In this document: positions 1 through 8,992 of the stretch, one piece after another | Numbering within the stretch: the first letter of the stretch is position 1 | Layout: every line of letters begins with the position of its first letter | NCBI GenBank assembly: GCA_903873715.1 | Contig: CAIQPS010000124.1 | Location: 1-56,420 of the forward strand | Source of the DNA: an uncultured Actinomycetes bacterium | Lineage (GTDB): Bacteria; Actinomycetota; Thermoleophilia; RBG-16-64-13 | DNA: 56,420 bases | Direction of reading: 5' to 3' | Notes under the pieces: model-generated | Told to the model about the DNA's origin: nothing | Databases searched by the model: none | The model's input: the letters and a program-made list of their open reading frames with translations, nothing else | Made by a program: the position numbers and the translations under genes

Positions 1-20
1 CGCCGTCGGCGGCGCCGCCG

Positions 21-2077
21 TTACTGCACGGTGAGGACGACCGCCCCGGTGTAGGTCTTGCCCGGTTCGATCGGGGTGGCGGTGCCGTCCACCGTCATGG
101 TCACGGTCTTGCCGGATGCGGCCGTTACGGTCGAGTCCGCCGAGATGGTCAGGCTGGTGAGGTAGCAGGTGCCGGTGAGCGTCCAGGTGGAGCCGTTCTT
201 GAGCTCCACGATCGCGCCATTGTTCACCGCGGCGCTCGCCGTGTTGGTCACGGTGCCCAGCTGCTTGTAGTTGGTGGCGTCGATCGTGGTGATCCCGTCG
301 GCGTACTTGGCCGTCGAGGCGGAGATCATGCCGGTGAGGTCCGCCTTGTCGAAGGTCAGCACCATGTTGAGACCGCCCGCACTGCCGCCACCAGGCATGC
401 CGCCTGAGGGCGGCGCGCCGCCGCTGGGCGGAGTGCCGCCGGGGCCACCGGACGGGGGCGTACCGCCGGCCGCACCGCTCGGCGGGGTGCCGCCGCTCGG
501 GGGCGCGCCGGCGCCGCCGGGAGCCGCACCGGTGCTGCTCGTGTCACCGCGGAAGGCGTTGAAGAAGTCGCCCTTGAGAGTGATGTTGGCGAAGGTCGCC
601 GTGGCGCCGCCGTCCTTGGAGGTGACGTCGAAGCTGTCGTTCTTCGTGGGAACGGTGGTCGGCACGGTGAAGACGCCGGTGGTAGAGCCCGGGTCGTCGT
701 TCTCGATCACCTGGAAGAGGATCCCGTTGGCGGGGTTCAGCTGGGCGCCCTTGGAGCCGTCGACGGTGACGGTGACGGTCTGGCCCTTGTCGAGGAACGT
801 GGCCTCGGCGGTGTTGACCACCGTCCCGCCGCTCACGTCCACGCTGCCGCTGCCGTGCCACATCACGCCGAAGCGCTTGGAGGTGATGGTGGTGCTCTGG
901 CTTTCAGCGCCGCCAACTCGGTGTCGCTCAAGCCCCAGCCCAGGTCGGTGTTGAGCTTGGCGATGGTGGCCGCGTCGCTGTCGCCGTAGTAGATGGCGCC
1001 GCCGCGGTTGATGGCCGCGTAGGTGGCCACGTTGATGGTGGTGCCCAGGAACTTCTCGGTGGCGTTGCCGATGGCGTACGAGCCGTAGCCGTCCTCGCCG
1101 GTGATGGACAGGGTGCTGTCGACCGCGGTCAACTGGCCGTTGTTGCCCTCGTCCACGGAAAGGACGCCCCAGCCCTCGGAGCTCACCTGGGAGTTGATGT
1201 AGCTGGCCTTGGTGTTGTCGCCCAGCAGGTTGGTGGCCCGCACGTTGCCGGAGAGCCCGAGCATCCACGGGACCGTGCGCATCTGGGTGGTCTCGGTGGT
1301 GGGCTGGTAGTCGGCCGGGATGGTGCCGTTGCTCGTCGAGATGGTCGAGTTCTTGACGATCATGTTGCTGCCCGCCGTCGCCACTACGGCAGTGCGGACC
1401 ACGCCCTTGTTGGTGATGGTCGCTCCATCCACGACCACCTTGGTGTCGGTGCCCGCCGAGGTTATCCCGGCGCCGTAGCCGGTGAAGTCGCTGCGGCCGT
1501 TCCCCGTGAGCGAGATCTTGGGCGCGGTGAAGGTGTAGCTGCCGCCGGCCACGTAGATGCCGTTGAAGCATTCGCCGGTGGAGGTGATGGCCAGGTCCTT
1601 GATGGTCGTGCCGGCCGGTGCCGTGCCGCCCGCGGCGGCCACAACGGATTTGCCGGCGACCAAGCCGGTCGCGTCGAAGAACAGGGCCTGGCGGAAGGGG
1701 AAGACGACGTCGGTGGTCTTGGCCACCTTGTTCTCGTCGGTGACGGTGAGCACCACCTTGCCGGCATAGGTCCCGGGGAGGATGTGCGTGTCGGTGCCGG
1801 CGGTGGTCACGAGCGCCTGCCCGGTCTCCACGCCGTCGACGGTGAGCGTCAGACTCTTGCCGTCGGGTGCTTTGATGGTGGCGCCGTCGGCGACCTTGAG
1901 CGATGCGACCTCAGTGGTCTTCTCCACCACATAGGTCTTGCCCGCAGCCACCGATAGTTCGTCGCCACCGGCGCTCTCGCCCTTACTGCAGCCACTGAGG
2001 ACCGCGGGCAGCGCCCCGGCCATCACCAGCAACAGAAGCGCGACGAGACCGACCGCGAAGGTCCGCTTCGTCTTCAT
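21..2077 (-). CDS. beta-helix-like secreted lipoprotein, frameshifted
   Basis: This is one gene read in two frames. The first frame starts at ATG 2077, behind GGAGTGAGGGG. It encodes a signal peptide with a lipobox (LSGC, Cys30) and about 370 residues of repetitive short beta-strand sequence rich in T, V, G and N. Such sequence is typical of right-handed beta-helix or adhesin-like proteins. Reading frame is lost at the AAA run at 902-904 (TTT on the plus strand). The other frame then continues the same kind of sequence to the stop at 21-23, including a Pro-Gly-Ser-rich linker (PPSGG repeats) and a terminal beta domain. Adding one A to the run restores a single product of about 685 residues. 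A sequencing error, a pseudogene or phase variation would all fit. The function is unknown; surface exposure is inferred from the lipobox. The Pro/Gly-rich segment recalls the tail of the CotH-like lipoprotein at 53099-54832. Confidence 0.65.
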
Positions 2078-2254
2078 TCCCCTCACTCCTTGCCCATCGG
2101 AGACACTCATCCACTCTTGTCAGCCTAGTACAGGAGTACGAGTACCGCAATAGGTTATGCCTTTTGTCCAATCGGCTTTATGACGGCCTTACACGGGACC
2201 CCGAGCGAGTGTCGGGCGCCACCGCGACTCGGTGCCGCCGTGCCGCCGCGCGGT

Positions 2255-2965
2255 CTAGGCCCGGCGCCGTTCGGCGTGCATCAACCTGCTCGCCCGCCGC
2301 GTGACCCGGATGAAGCTGGAGAAGTGCGCCCAGGGCTTGATGTCGCTCTTCTCCGTGCCATAGATGGTCTTGATGGGGACCCAGGCCAGTCCGTACCCCC
2401 GCCCCACGCAGATGGCGATCTCCTCCACCTCGAAGGCGAACCCCTGCTCCTCGCTGGCCAGAGCGGCCTCCGCCAACCTTCGGCTGTGCACCCGGTAGCC
2501 GGACTGGTTGTCGGGGATGCGGCGGCCGAGCGCCCGGGAGAACAGCAGGCGGCTCACCGAGTTGGTGAACCAGCGGATGGGCGGCATGTCCCGGTAGTCG
2601 CGCATGCCGACGACGAGGTCGGCGCCGCTCGTGCGCCAGGCTTCGAGCAGGCGCGGGATCTCGGCCGGGTCGTGCTGGCCGTCGCCGTCGAGGGTGAGGA
2701 AGGCGGACCAGCCGTCCGGAGGCGCGCCGGGGCTGCCGGTGGCCAGGGCGTCCTTGAACCCGGCCTTGAGGGCCCCGCCCTTACCCCTGTTGGGCTCGAG
2801 GCGGAGGACCCGCGCGCCGGCGGCATCGGCCTCGGCCCCGGAATCGTCGGCCGACCCGTCGTCCACCACGAGCACCGGGAGACCCTGCCCGATGACGGCC
2901 CGCACCACCTCGCCCACCCGGCCGGCCTCGTTGTGCGCCGGCACGATGGCGAGCACCACGCTCAC
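2255..2965 (-). CDS. glycosyltransferase family 2 (polyprenyl-phosphate sugar transferase type)
   Basis: A 236-residue GT-A fold glycosyltransferase. It has the family 2 start (IVPAHNEAGR), the nucleotide-binding VDDGSADDS, and the catalytic-site DGDGQHDP near residue 95. No long C-terminal membrane segment is visible, so it resembles the soluble catalytic half of dolichol- or polyprenyl-phosphate mannose/glucose synthases. These transfer a sugar from a nucleotide sugar to a lipid carrier at the inner face of the membrane. The GTG start overlaps the stop of the upstream small membrane protein by 4 bases (GTGA), so the two are probably translationally coupled. The sugar and the lipid acceptor cannot be read from the sequence. 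Confidence 0.85.
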   Translation of the reverse strand: MSVVLAIVPAHNEAGRVGEVVRAVIGQGLPVLVVDDGSADDSGAEADAAGARVLRLEPNRGKGGALKAGFKDALATGSPGAPPDGWSAFLTLDGDGQHDPAEIPRLLEAWRTSGADLVVGMRDYRDMPPIRWFTNSVSRLLFSRALGRRIPDNQSGYRVHSRRLAEAALASEEQGFAFEVEEIAICVGRGYGLAWVPIKTIYGTEKSDIKPWAHFSSFIRVTRRASRLMHAERRRA

Positions 2966-3492
2966 CGCGGCAGCAGGCTCTTGACGGCGGCAGCCAGTTC
3001 GTCGGCGCGGCGGGAGCCGATCATCACGCTACGGCCATCGCGGAGCGTCACTTCCGCTCCGTGGGAACCGCTGACGTTGTAGGCCATCTTGGCCTTCGAC
3101 CAGCCCTTGATGCCCCAGCCGCCGTATTCCTTCACGGCGTTGTACTTTCGGGCTTCGACCGTGGCGATCTCGCTCAGTACGATGGTGCGGCGCACGAACG
3201 GGCGGTAATTGATGCGGATGCCTTCGCCGGACACCTCCACGATGAGGGCGGCGTAGCCGAACAGGATGGGCAGCCCGAGGCCGATGAGGATCCAGATGAT
3301 CCATATCAGCCAATCCGGCCCGGGATTCTGTCCGACGGGGTGCCCGCCGATGACCTGCTCGACGAACGGCCACCAGGACAACCCGGCAGGCGCGATCACC
3401 AGCACCCAGAGCCACCACTGGTTGAAGTGCTGCTCCTCGCGGAAGAGCGCGGGGGTCTTGCCCAGTTCGGATGTTGAAGCGGACCGGTCCAT
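2962..3492 (-). CDS. small membrane protein resembling DUF6141
   Basis: A 176-residue protein whose start at 3492 (MDRSAST) gives the natural N-terminus; the same frame runs on upstream only as the antisense shadow of the acyl-CoA synthetase. It has two hydrophobic segments (about residues 25-43 and 60-85) followed by a soluble beta-rich half containing EYGGWGIKGW and AYNVSGSHG. That order, and the N-terminal FREEQHFNQWWLW, match my recollection of DUF6141 proteins, a Pleckstrin-homology-like membrane family of unknown function. It is the first gene of a two-gene unit with the glycosyltransferase (4-base overlap). It is divergent from the acyl-CoA synthetase across a 48-base gap. Confidence 0.75.
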   Translation of the reverse strand: MDRSASTSELGKTPALFREEQHFNQWWLWVLVIAPAGLSWWPFVEQVIGGHPVGQNPGPDWLIWIIWILIGLGLPILFGYAALIVEVSGEGIRINYRPFVRRTIVLSEIATVEARKYNAVKEYGGWGIKGWSKAKMAYNVSGSHGAEVTLRDGRSVMIGSRRADELAAAVKSLLPR

Positions 3493-3540
3493 GCCGCCAG
3501 TATAATGCCCTGACCGCACACCAGCAGAAGGATCGGCTCC

Positions 3541-5175
3541 ATGGTCATCACCGACGTACTCGCGCGGAACGCCGCGGACTACGGGGACGAGGTATGCCTC
3601 GTCTGCGTCAACCCCGAGATGAAGGACAAGCCCGCCGTCACCTGGCGCGACTACGAACTCCAGGAGACCAACGCCGGCGAGTATTCCCGGCGGGAGATGA
3701 CCTGGCGGATCTTCGACGACCACGCCAACCGCTTCGCCAACCTGCTGCTGAGCCGCGGCATCGGCAAGGGCGACAAGGTGGCCATCCTCCTGATGAACTG
3801 CCTGGAGTGGCTGCCCATCTACTTCGGCATCCTCAAGGCCGGCGCTATCGCCGTGCCCATGAACTACCGCTACACGGCCGAGGAGATCGAGTACTGCCTC
3901 AAGCTGTCCGAGTCGCGGGCGCTGGTCTTCGGGCCGGAGTTCGTGGGCCGCGTGGAGGCGGTCGTGCCCAAGATGCCCGGATTGACGCCGCGCTTCTTCG
4001 TGGGCGCCGACCGGCTGACCTTCGCCGAGAGCTACTACGACGCCACCGTCGACTGCTCCGCCGAACCGCCGGCCGTGGCGCTGACGCCGGAAGACGACGC
4101 CGCCATCTATTTCTCGTCCGGCACCACCGGCTTCCCCAAGGCCATCCTGCACGACCATCGCAGCATCCTGTCGGCCGCCGAGGTGGAGCAGAACCATCAC
4201 GGCCAGACCCGCGACGACTGCTTCGTGTGCATCGCCCCGCTCTACCACACCGGGGGCAAGATGCACTGGTTCGGCAGCCTGCTGTCGGGGAGCAAGGGCG
4301 TGCTGCTGCGGGGCACCAGGCCGGAATGGATCCTCAGGACCATCTCCGACGAGAAGGCCACCGTCGTGTGGCTGCTCGTGCCGTGGGTGCAGGACCTGCT
4401 GGTTGCCATCGACCGCGGCGACGTCAAGCTCGACGACTACGACCTGAGCCAGTGGCGCCTCATGCACGTCGGTGCCCAGCCGGTACCGCCGAGCCTCATC
4501 CATCGTTGGCTGGAGCACTTCCCCCATCATCAGTACGACACGGACTACGGTCTCACCGAGTCGGTGGGGCCGGGCTGCGTGCACCTCGGTGTGGAGAACG
4601 TCCACAAGGTCGGTGCCATCGGCATCGCCGGCTACCAGTGGGAGACCAAGATCGTCGACGAGGCCGGCGCTCCGGTGCAGCCCGGCGACATCGGCGAGTT
4701 GGCGGTGAAGGGCCCCGGCGTCATGAAGTGTTACTACAACGACCCCGCGGCCACCGCGGCGACCATCCGCGACGGCTGGCTGCTCACCGGCGACATGGCC
4801 CGCACCGACGAGGACGGGTTCATCCACCTGGTGGACCGCAAGAAGGACGTCATCATCACCGGCGGCGAGAACATCTACCCGGTGCAGGTGGAGGACTTCC
4901 TCCATCGCCATCCGGCCGTAAAGGACGTGGCCGTCATCGGCCTGCCGGACGAGCGCCTGGGCGAGATCGCGGCCGCCATCGTGCAGGTCAAGCGGGGCCA
5001 GCACGCCACCGAAGAGGACATCCTGCAGTTCTGCGCCGAGTTGCCACGGTACAAGCGCCCGCGGCGGGTCATCTTCGACCAGGTGCCGCGCAACGCCACC
5101 GGCAAGATCGACAAGCCGGGACTGAGGCGGCGGTATAACGCGGAGGGGCTGGTACAGACGGAGTCAGAGAACTAG
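3541..5175 (+). CDS. AMP-dependent acyl-CoA synthetase / ligase
   Basis: A 544-residue ANL-superfamily adenylating enzyme. It shows the AMP/phosphate-binding loop YFSSGTTGFPKA at about residues 190-201, the A5-type motif DYGLTESVG near 337, the hinge region TGDMARTDEDG near 417, and the C-terminal catalytic lysine context ATGKIDK. It activates a carboxylic acid to an acyl-adenylate and then to acyl-CoA. Length and motifs fit medium/long-chain fatty acid or aryl acid CoA ligases, but the substrate cannot be read. It starts at ATG 3541 behind AAGGA and stands alone. A structured repeat element begins 3 bases after its stop codon. Confidence 0.9.
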   Translation: MVITDVLARNAADYGDEVCLVCVNPEMKDKPAVTWRDYELQETNAGEYSRREMTWRIFDDHANRFANLLLSRGIGKGDKVAILLMNCLEWLPIYFGILKAGAIAVPMNYRYTAEEIEYCLKLSESRALVFGPEFVGRVEAVVPKMPGLTPRFFVGADRLTFAESYYDATVDCSAEPPAVALTPEDDAAIYFSSGTTGFPKAILHDHRSILSAAEVEQNHHGQTRDDCFVCIAPLYHTGGKMHWFGSLLSGSKGVLLRGTRPEWILRTISDEKATVVWLLVPWVQDLLVAIDRGDVKLDDYDLSQWRLMHVGAQPVPPSLIHRWLEHFPHHQYDTDYGLTESVGPGCVHLGVENVHKVGAIGIAGYQWETKIVDEAGAPVQPGDIGELAVKGPGVMKCYYNDPAATAATIRDGWLLTGDMARTDEDGFIHLVDRKKDVIITGGENIYPVQVEDFLHRHPAVKDVAVIGLPDERLGEIAAAIVQVKRGQHATEEDILQFCAELPRYKRPRRVIFDQVPRNATGKIDKPGLRRRYNAEGLVQTESEN

Positions 5176-5178
5176 TGG

Positions 5179-5282
5179 GAACCCAAGCGAGCCCCCGCTC
5201 ACCACGCGGGAACCCAAGCCAGCCCCCGCTCACCACGCGGACGGGTACGCCCGCTCACGTTCGCACGGGCTCGCTTGGGTTC
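5179..5282 (-). repeat. structured intergenic hairpin element, copy 1
   Basis: An arm of 16 bases at 5179-5194 is the exact reverse complement of 5267-5282. A near-copy of the left arm is repeated at 5210-5225, so the left side is partly duplicated in tandem. The enclosed loop at 5226-5266, read on the minus strand, contains GCGAACGTGA, a 7-bp inner hairpin with loop TACC, and GTGGTGAG. The inner stem has one G-U pair in that orientation. It lies between the acyl-CoA synthetase stop codon and mntP. Role unknown; it could act as a terminator or as an RNA-level element. Confidence 0.75.
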
Positions 5283-5329
5283 TGTCGAATTGGGGACGAG
5301 CGCTATCTGCCGGCCCGGGGCGGTAGGCG

Positions 5330-5887
5330 GTGAGTCTTCCCTATCTTCTGCTGATCGCGGTCAGCCTCGCCATGGACGCCTTTGCCGTGTCGACGGCGTG
5401 CGGGGTGCAGATCGCTGTGGTCCGCTACGGGCACGTGCTGCGGGTGGCCATCGCGTTCGGGCTGTTCCAGTTCATGATGCCGGTGATCGGCTGGCTGGTC
5501 GGGTCCACCTTCTCCTCGTGGATCCTGGCTGTCGACCATTGGGTGGCGTTCGGGCTGCTCTTCGTCATCGGGACCCGGATGATCTGGGAGTCGTTCCGCG
5601 ACGATTCCGGGGCTCCCGCGAAGGACCCCACGCGCGGCTGGAACCTGCTGGTGCTGGCCGTGGCCACGAGCATCGACGCGCTGGCAGTCGGGCTGAGCCT
5701 GGCCTTCCTCAAGACGTCCATCTGGTATCCGGCCGTGGTGATCGGCATCGTGGCCGCGATACTCAGCGCCATCGGCGCGCTGTTCGGGTGCCGCCTGGGC
5801 CACCGCTTCGGCGTGTGGGCCGAGCGGGCAGGCGGCCTGGTCCTCATCGGCATCGGGGTCAAGATCCTGGTGGAGCATCTGTCCTGA
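5330..5887 (+). CDS. mntP: MntP-type manganese efflux pump
   Basis: A 185-residue membrane protein with six predicted membrane segments arranged as two homologous halves. Each half carries an acidic signature: SLAMDAFAVS near residue 15 and ATSIDALAVG near residue 115. This matches the MntP (YebN) family, which exports Mn2+ and protects against manganese excess. The start is GTG 5330, downstream of GGCGGTAGGCGG. In many bacteria mntP is controlled by MntR or a yybP-ykoY riboswitch; I see no yybP-ykoY consensus in the 150 bases upstream, which hold the hairpin element instead. Confidence 0.9.
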   Translation: MSLPYLLLIAVSLAMDAFAVSTACGVQIAVVRYGHVLRVAIAFGLFQFMMPVIGWLVGSTFSSWILAVDHWVAFGLLFVIGTRMIWESFRDDSGAPAKDPTRGWNLLVLAVATSIDALAVGLSLAFLKTSIWYPAVVIGIVAAILSAIGALFGCRLGHRFGVWAERAGGLVLIGIGVKILVEHLS

Positions 5888-5911
5888 CAGGTAGGCCCCC
5901 ATGCGGGGTGA

Positions 5912-5986
5912 CGCGCCCGGGCATGCCCCAGCGAACGTGAGCAGACGTACTCGTCAGCGTGGTGAGATGGGGTATGTCCGGACGCG
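5912..5986 (+). repeat. structured intergenic hairpin element, copy 2
   Basis: The core arms are 5918-5930 and 5968-5980: 13 pairs, of which two are G-U in the plus orientation. The stem extends outward to 5912/5986 with one C-A mismatch. The loop 5931-5967 contains GCGAACGTGA, an inner hairpin capped by TACT, and GTGGTGAG, nearly identical to copy 1 read on its minus strand. The right arm ends one base before the stop codon of the convergent reductase gene. Confidence 0.75.
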
Positions 5987-7072
5987 CTAGTACACCTTGG
6001 GGATGATGCGGCTCGGCACTCGCCGCCTGTATTCGGCCCACAGCGGCCCGTACTTGGCCGCGCAGCGGCGGTCGTCGGCCCACTGGCGCGGGAACAGCAG
6101 GAAGACGTAGAACGCCGGGTAGAGCCAGACCTCCCAGACGCCCAGGTACCATGGCGCCAGGGCGAGCGCCAGCGCCATCAGTATCTCGCCCAGGTAGTTC
6201 ACGTGCCGGGAGACGCCCCACCAGCCGTTGGCCAGCACCGACCTCTCGCCATCGGTTATCACGAGGGGCTTGATGAAGCCCAGGTACGCCTTGTCCGGGT
6301 GGCGCTTGAACACGTACTTCTGCATGTTGGCCCCGCGGGACAGCGCCCAGCCGGCAAAGAACACCACGGCGGGGACCACTATCCCCCAGACCGGTATGCC
6401 GGGATCCGGCTTGTCGGCGGTCGCCCACAGCCCGATCGCGTAGAAGTAGGGGTAGAAGGTGAAGCATCCCCAGCCGAGCTTGAACCCGAGCCGCTCCGCG
6501 AAGATGTCGTAGGTGTAGAGATGGACGCGCTCGAAGGTCAGGTAGTCGACGATGAACCACATGAACAGGGCGCAGTAGAGGCCGACGCCGGGCGACGACC
6601 GCGAGGCGAACGTCAGCACGTGGTGGGCGGTGAAGGAGAGCACGTTCAACGCCAGCAGCACGGCGCCGATGAGGTACAGGTACATCTTGACGTCCACCCG
6701 GCCGCCGAACCACTGCGGGTTCTCCCAACGGCCGAAGTAGAAGTCGGCGAGCAACGAGCGGCCGGTCTTGGGCGCGGGGATCACCATGCCGACGCTGAAG
6801 AGCACGCCCAGCACGAACGACCCGATGAGCCCGGACCAACGGTGCGTCCACAGCCAGTCCCAGGCGATGACGCCCGTCCAACTGAGCAGGACCCAGAGCA
6901 GCACGACGACACCCAGGACGAGCAGGCCGTTGAGGCGGTAGCGGAGGGGCTTGCCGGTCGCCGGGTCGGTGACGTAGCCCTCGACCTTCTCGGCGGGCAG
7001 GAGCAGGTGCAGCAGGAGGATGACCGCGTAGATGATCCAGGGGGCGAAGAAGCCCGGAACGAAGTCTTTCAT
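5987..7072 (-). CDS. ERG4/ERG24 sterol-reductase family integral membrane protein
   Basis: A 361-residue protein with roughly nine to ten membrane segments. The C-terminal half carries the family signature: GWWGVSRHVNYLGEILMALA near residues 270-290, and a terminal RRRVPSRIIPKVY. These correspond to the NADPH- and substrate-binding core shared by eukaryotic C-14 and C-24(28) sterol reductases and lamin B receptor. The family reduces a ring or side-chain double bond of a polycyclic isoprenoid using NADPH. The isoprenylcysteine methyltransferase-like fold is related, so the reaction in a bacterium is uncertain. Its ATG overlaps the stop of the upstream SDR by 4 bases (ATGA), which implies a shared transcript and pathway. 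Confidence 0.8.
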   Translation of the reverse strand: MKDFVPGFFAPWIIYAVILLLHLLLPAEKVEGYVTDPATGKPLRYRLNGLLVLGVVVLLWVLLSWTGVIAWDWLWTHRWSGLIGSFVLGVLFSVGMVIPAPKTGRSLLADFYFGRWENPQWFGGRVDVKMYLYLIGAVLLALNVLSFTAHHVLTFASRSSPGVGLYCALFMWFIVDYLTFERVHLYTYDIFAERLGFKLGWGCFTFYPYFYAIGLWATADKPDPGIPVWGIVVPAVVFFAGWALSRGANMQKYVFKRHPDKAYLGFIKPLVITDGERSVLANGWWGVSRHVNYLGEILMALALALAPWYLGVWEVWLYPAFYVFLLFPRQWADDRRCAAKYGPLWAEYRRRVPSRIIPKVY

Positions 7073-7983
7073 GGCGCATCCTTGTGTCGTGGGCGGTCGG
7101 CGGCGGGTGATGCGGTGGGCGATGCGGCCGCCGGGGCGGCCTGCGGGGCGGCGAGCACCTCGGTGTTGCCGGCCATGATGGCTATTGCGCGGCGGCGGGG
7201 CAGCAGGCGGATCATGAGCGCGGCGGCCACCTTGTTCAGCCGCCCGGGTACGACGACGGGCTTGCGGCCCAGCGCGGCCAGGGCTTGAGCGACCACCTGC
7301 TCGGGGTCGAGGGTGCCGGGAGCATCCTTGCCCTCGGAGGCGCCGGAGTAGCCGGGGGTGCGGACCGCGCCTGCCTGGCAGGCGAGGATGTCGACCCCCT
7401 CGTCCTTCAGTTCGTACCACAGCCCTTCGGCGAACACGCGGATGAACGCCTTGCTGGCGGCGTAGGTGGAGATGTAGGGCGACCCTTGATTGCCGGCCAG
7501 CGAGGTCATGAGGATCACGCCTCCCCGGCCGCGGGCGACCAGGCCGGGCAGGAGGCCGTGAACCAGGCTCACCGGCCCCCTGACGTTGACGGCGGCGACG
7601 CGGAGCAGATCGTCCAGCCGCGCCGATGTGAACGGGCCCACGGGTGCGTGGGCTGCGTTGTAGACCAGGAGCCCGACGTCCAGAGAGGCGCAGGTCTCGA
7701 GAAGCTCTTCGAGGAAACGGCGGTCGCCGAGGTCGCCGTCCAGGCAGCGGACCCGGACACCGTGGTCGCGCTCGAGCGCCGCGCCACACTCCTCGAGCGC
7801 CTCCCGCCGGCGGGCCACCAACACCAGGTCCAGCCCCCGGGCCGCGAGCGCCCGGGCATAGGCGGCGCCCAATCCCTCCGACGCGCCGGCCACCAAGGCC
7901 CAGGGACCATAGCGGTCCACGAACCCTGTGCGGGTCCACGCAGCGGAGGTGTCTCGTTTCGCGACCATCGGTGCCTGGAGCAT
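7069..7983 (-). CDS. short-chain dehydrogenase/reductase (SDR)
   Basis: A classical SDR of about 304 residues. The coenzyme loop is GASEGLG (TGxxxGxG type), followed by NAA in the NNAG position, SLAG containing the catalytic serine, and YAASK containing the catalytic Tyr and Lys. The C-terminal part after about residue 240 is basic and Ala/Pro-rich. I chose ATG 7983 (MLQAPMVAK); ATG 7968 is equally possible because neither has a clear Shine-Dalgarno site. It reads into the sterol-reductase homologue with a 4-base overlap. It most resembles ketosteroid/ketoacyl-type SDRs, but the substrate is unknown. Pairing with an ERG4/ERG24-type enzyme suggests a polycyclic or isoprenoid alcohol/ketone. 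Confidence 0.82.
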   Translation of the reverse strand: MLQAPMVAKRDTSAAWTRTGFVDRYGPWALVAGASEGLGAAYARALAARGLDLVLVARRREALEECGAALERDHGVRVRCLDGDLGDRRFLEELLETCASLDVGLLVYNAAHAPVGPFTSARLDDLLRVAAVNVRGPVSLVHGLLPGLVARGRGGVILMTSLAGNQGSPYISTYAASKAFIRVFAEGLWYELKDEGVDILACQAGAVRTPGYSGASEGKDAPGTLDPEQVVAQALAALGRKPVVVPGRLNKVAAALMIRLLPRRRAIAIMAGNTEVLAAPQAAPAAASPTASPAADRPRHKDAP

Positions 7984-8065
7984 AGCGAAGCGCAGGGGCG
8001 CCTGTCTACAGCGGGGACCGCGCGGTAGGATGGCTCTTGACTGCGAAGCGGCCCTCACTGGAGGC

Positions 8066-8839
8066 ATGATGAAGGCACTGGAGACCGACCTGTCCATCTT
8101 CCAGAAGTTCGCGTTCGAACACGCGCCGGTGGCGGTGAAGTTCGTGTTCAGCAAGCCTGAGGGGATCGAGCGGATCGATCGTCCGGCGGCCTTCTGCGAG
8201 ATGATCGGGATAGCTCAGCGGCGGGACACCCCCTTCTACTTCACCAAGAGCGACGAAGACTGCTACGGGCGCGTCGTTCTGGGGATGGAGGAAGCTCCGG
8301 TCATCGCCGAGGCCGGCCTGTTGGGCGAGCGGTTCGGCGTCTTCGCCGAGCCCCGGGCCAACGAGCGGATCTACCAGTACATCCCCAAGTTCGCGAAGGA
8401 CACCGTCAACTATGTGGTGTTCTCCCGCCTGGACGCCCTCACCTTCGAGCCCGACCTGCTCATCGTCATGGCCGACGCTTCGCAGGCGGAGGTGGTCATG
8501 CGCGCGAGCAGCTACTCCACCGGCGAACTGTGGGAGAGCGTCAAGACCCCGGTCCTGAGCTGCGCTTTCATCTACGCGTACCCGTGGCTCAAGGGCAAGA
8601 TCAACCACACCATCACCGGGATGGGGTTCGGATCGAAGGGCAAACAGGCGTTCCCTCCGGGACTGGTACTGATCTCGATCCCGTGGGACAAGATGGCGAT
8701 GATGGTGACCAACCTCGAGAAGATGGTCTGGGACCTGCCGGCGTACTCCGAGGGCCGCGAGAAGTTCATGCAGCGCGAGGAGCGGGTGCGGGCGGAAGCC
8801 ATGCGGGAGGCGGAACTGGAACTGGGGCCGCTTTCGTGA
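8066..8839 (+). CDS. DUF169 family protein (first of two)
   Basis: A 257-residue soluble protein with the layout I associate with DUF169 (PF02596): an N-terminal VAVKFVFSKPEGIER segment, a conserved Cys in the FCEMIGIAQRR region, CYGRVVLGM near residue 70, and a central block with FEPDLLIVMADASQ. No enzymatic activity is established for the family. The start is ATG 8066 or 8069, both right after GGAGG. It is divergent from the SDR/reductase pair across 82 bases. A second DUF169 protein lies at 47149-47874 but shares little obvious sequence. Confidence 0.75.
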   Translation: MMKALETDLSIFQKFAFEHAPVAVKFVFSKPEGIERIDRPAAFCEMIGIAQRRDTPFYFTKSDEDCYGRVVLGMEEAPVIAEAGLLGERFGVFAEPRANERIYQYIPKFAKDTVNYVVFSRLDALTFEPDLLIVMADASQAEVVMRASSYSTGELWESVKTPVLSCAFIYAYPWLKGKINHTITGMGFGSKGKQAFPPGLVLISIPWDKMAMMVTNLEKMVWDLPAYSEGREKFMQREERVRAEAMREAELELGPLS

Positions 8840-8992
8840 GAGACACCGTCTTCGCCTTCGGCGCCGCCGGCTCGCCGGACAGGACGAAGGACATCATCGC
8901 GGTGCCGTAGCGGCCCGCGCGCGACCGCCCGTGCGAGCTGCGCAGTCGGCGCGGCACATCGCGCCCCTCGGCCCGCGCGGCGAAGCCGCGCC

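Noticed and set aside
2962-5004. Long minus-strand open frame of about 680 codons over the acyl-CoA synthetase
   Set aside because: Only the last 176 codons (2962-3492) encode a plausible protein. The rest is the antisense shadow of a strongly supported gene and is low-complexity in His, Gly, Asp and Val.
5179-5282. CRISPR-like direct repeats in the two copies of the left arm
   Set aside because: Only two copies, no spacer array, and the arrangement is explained by a hairpin element with a duplicated arm.
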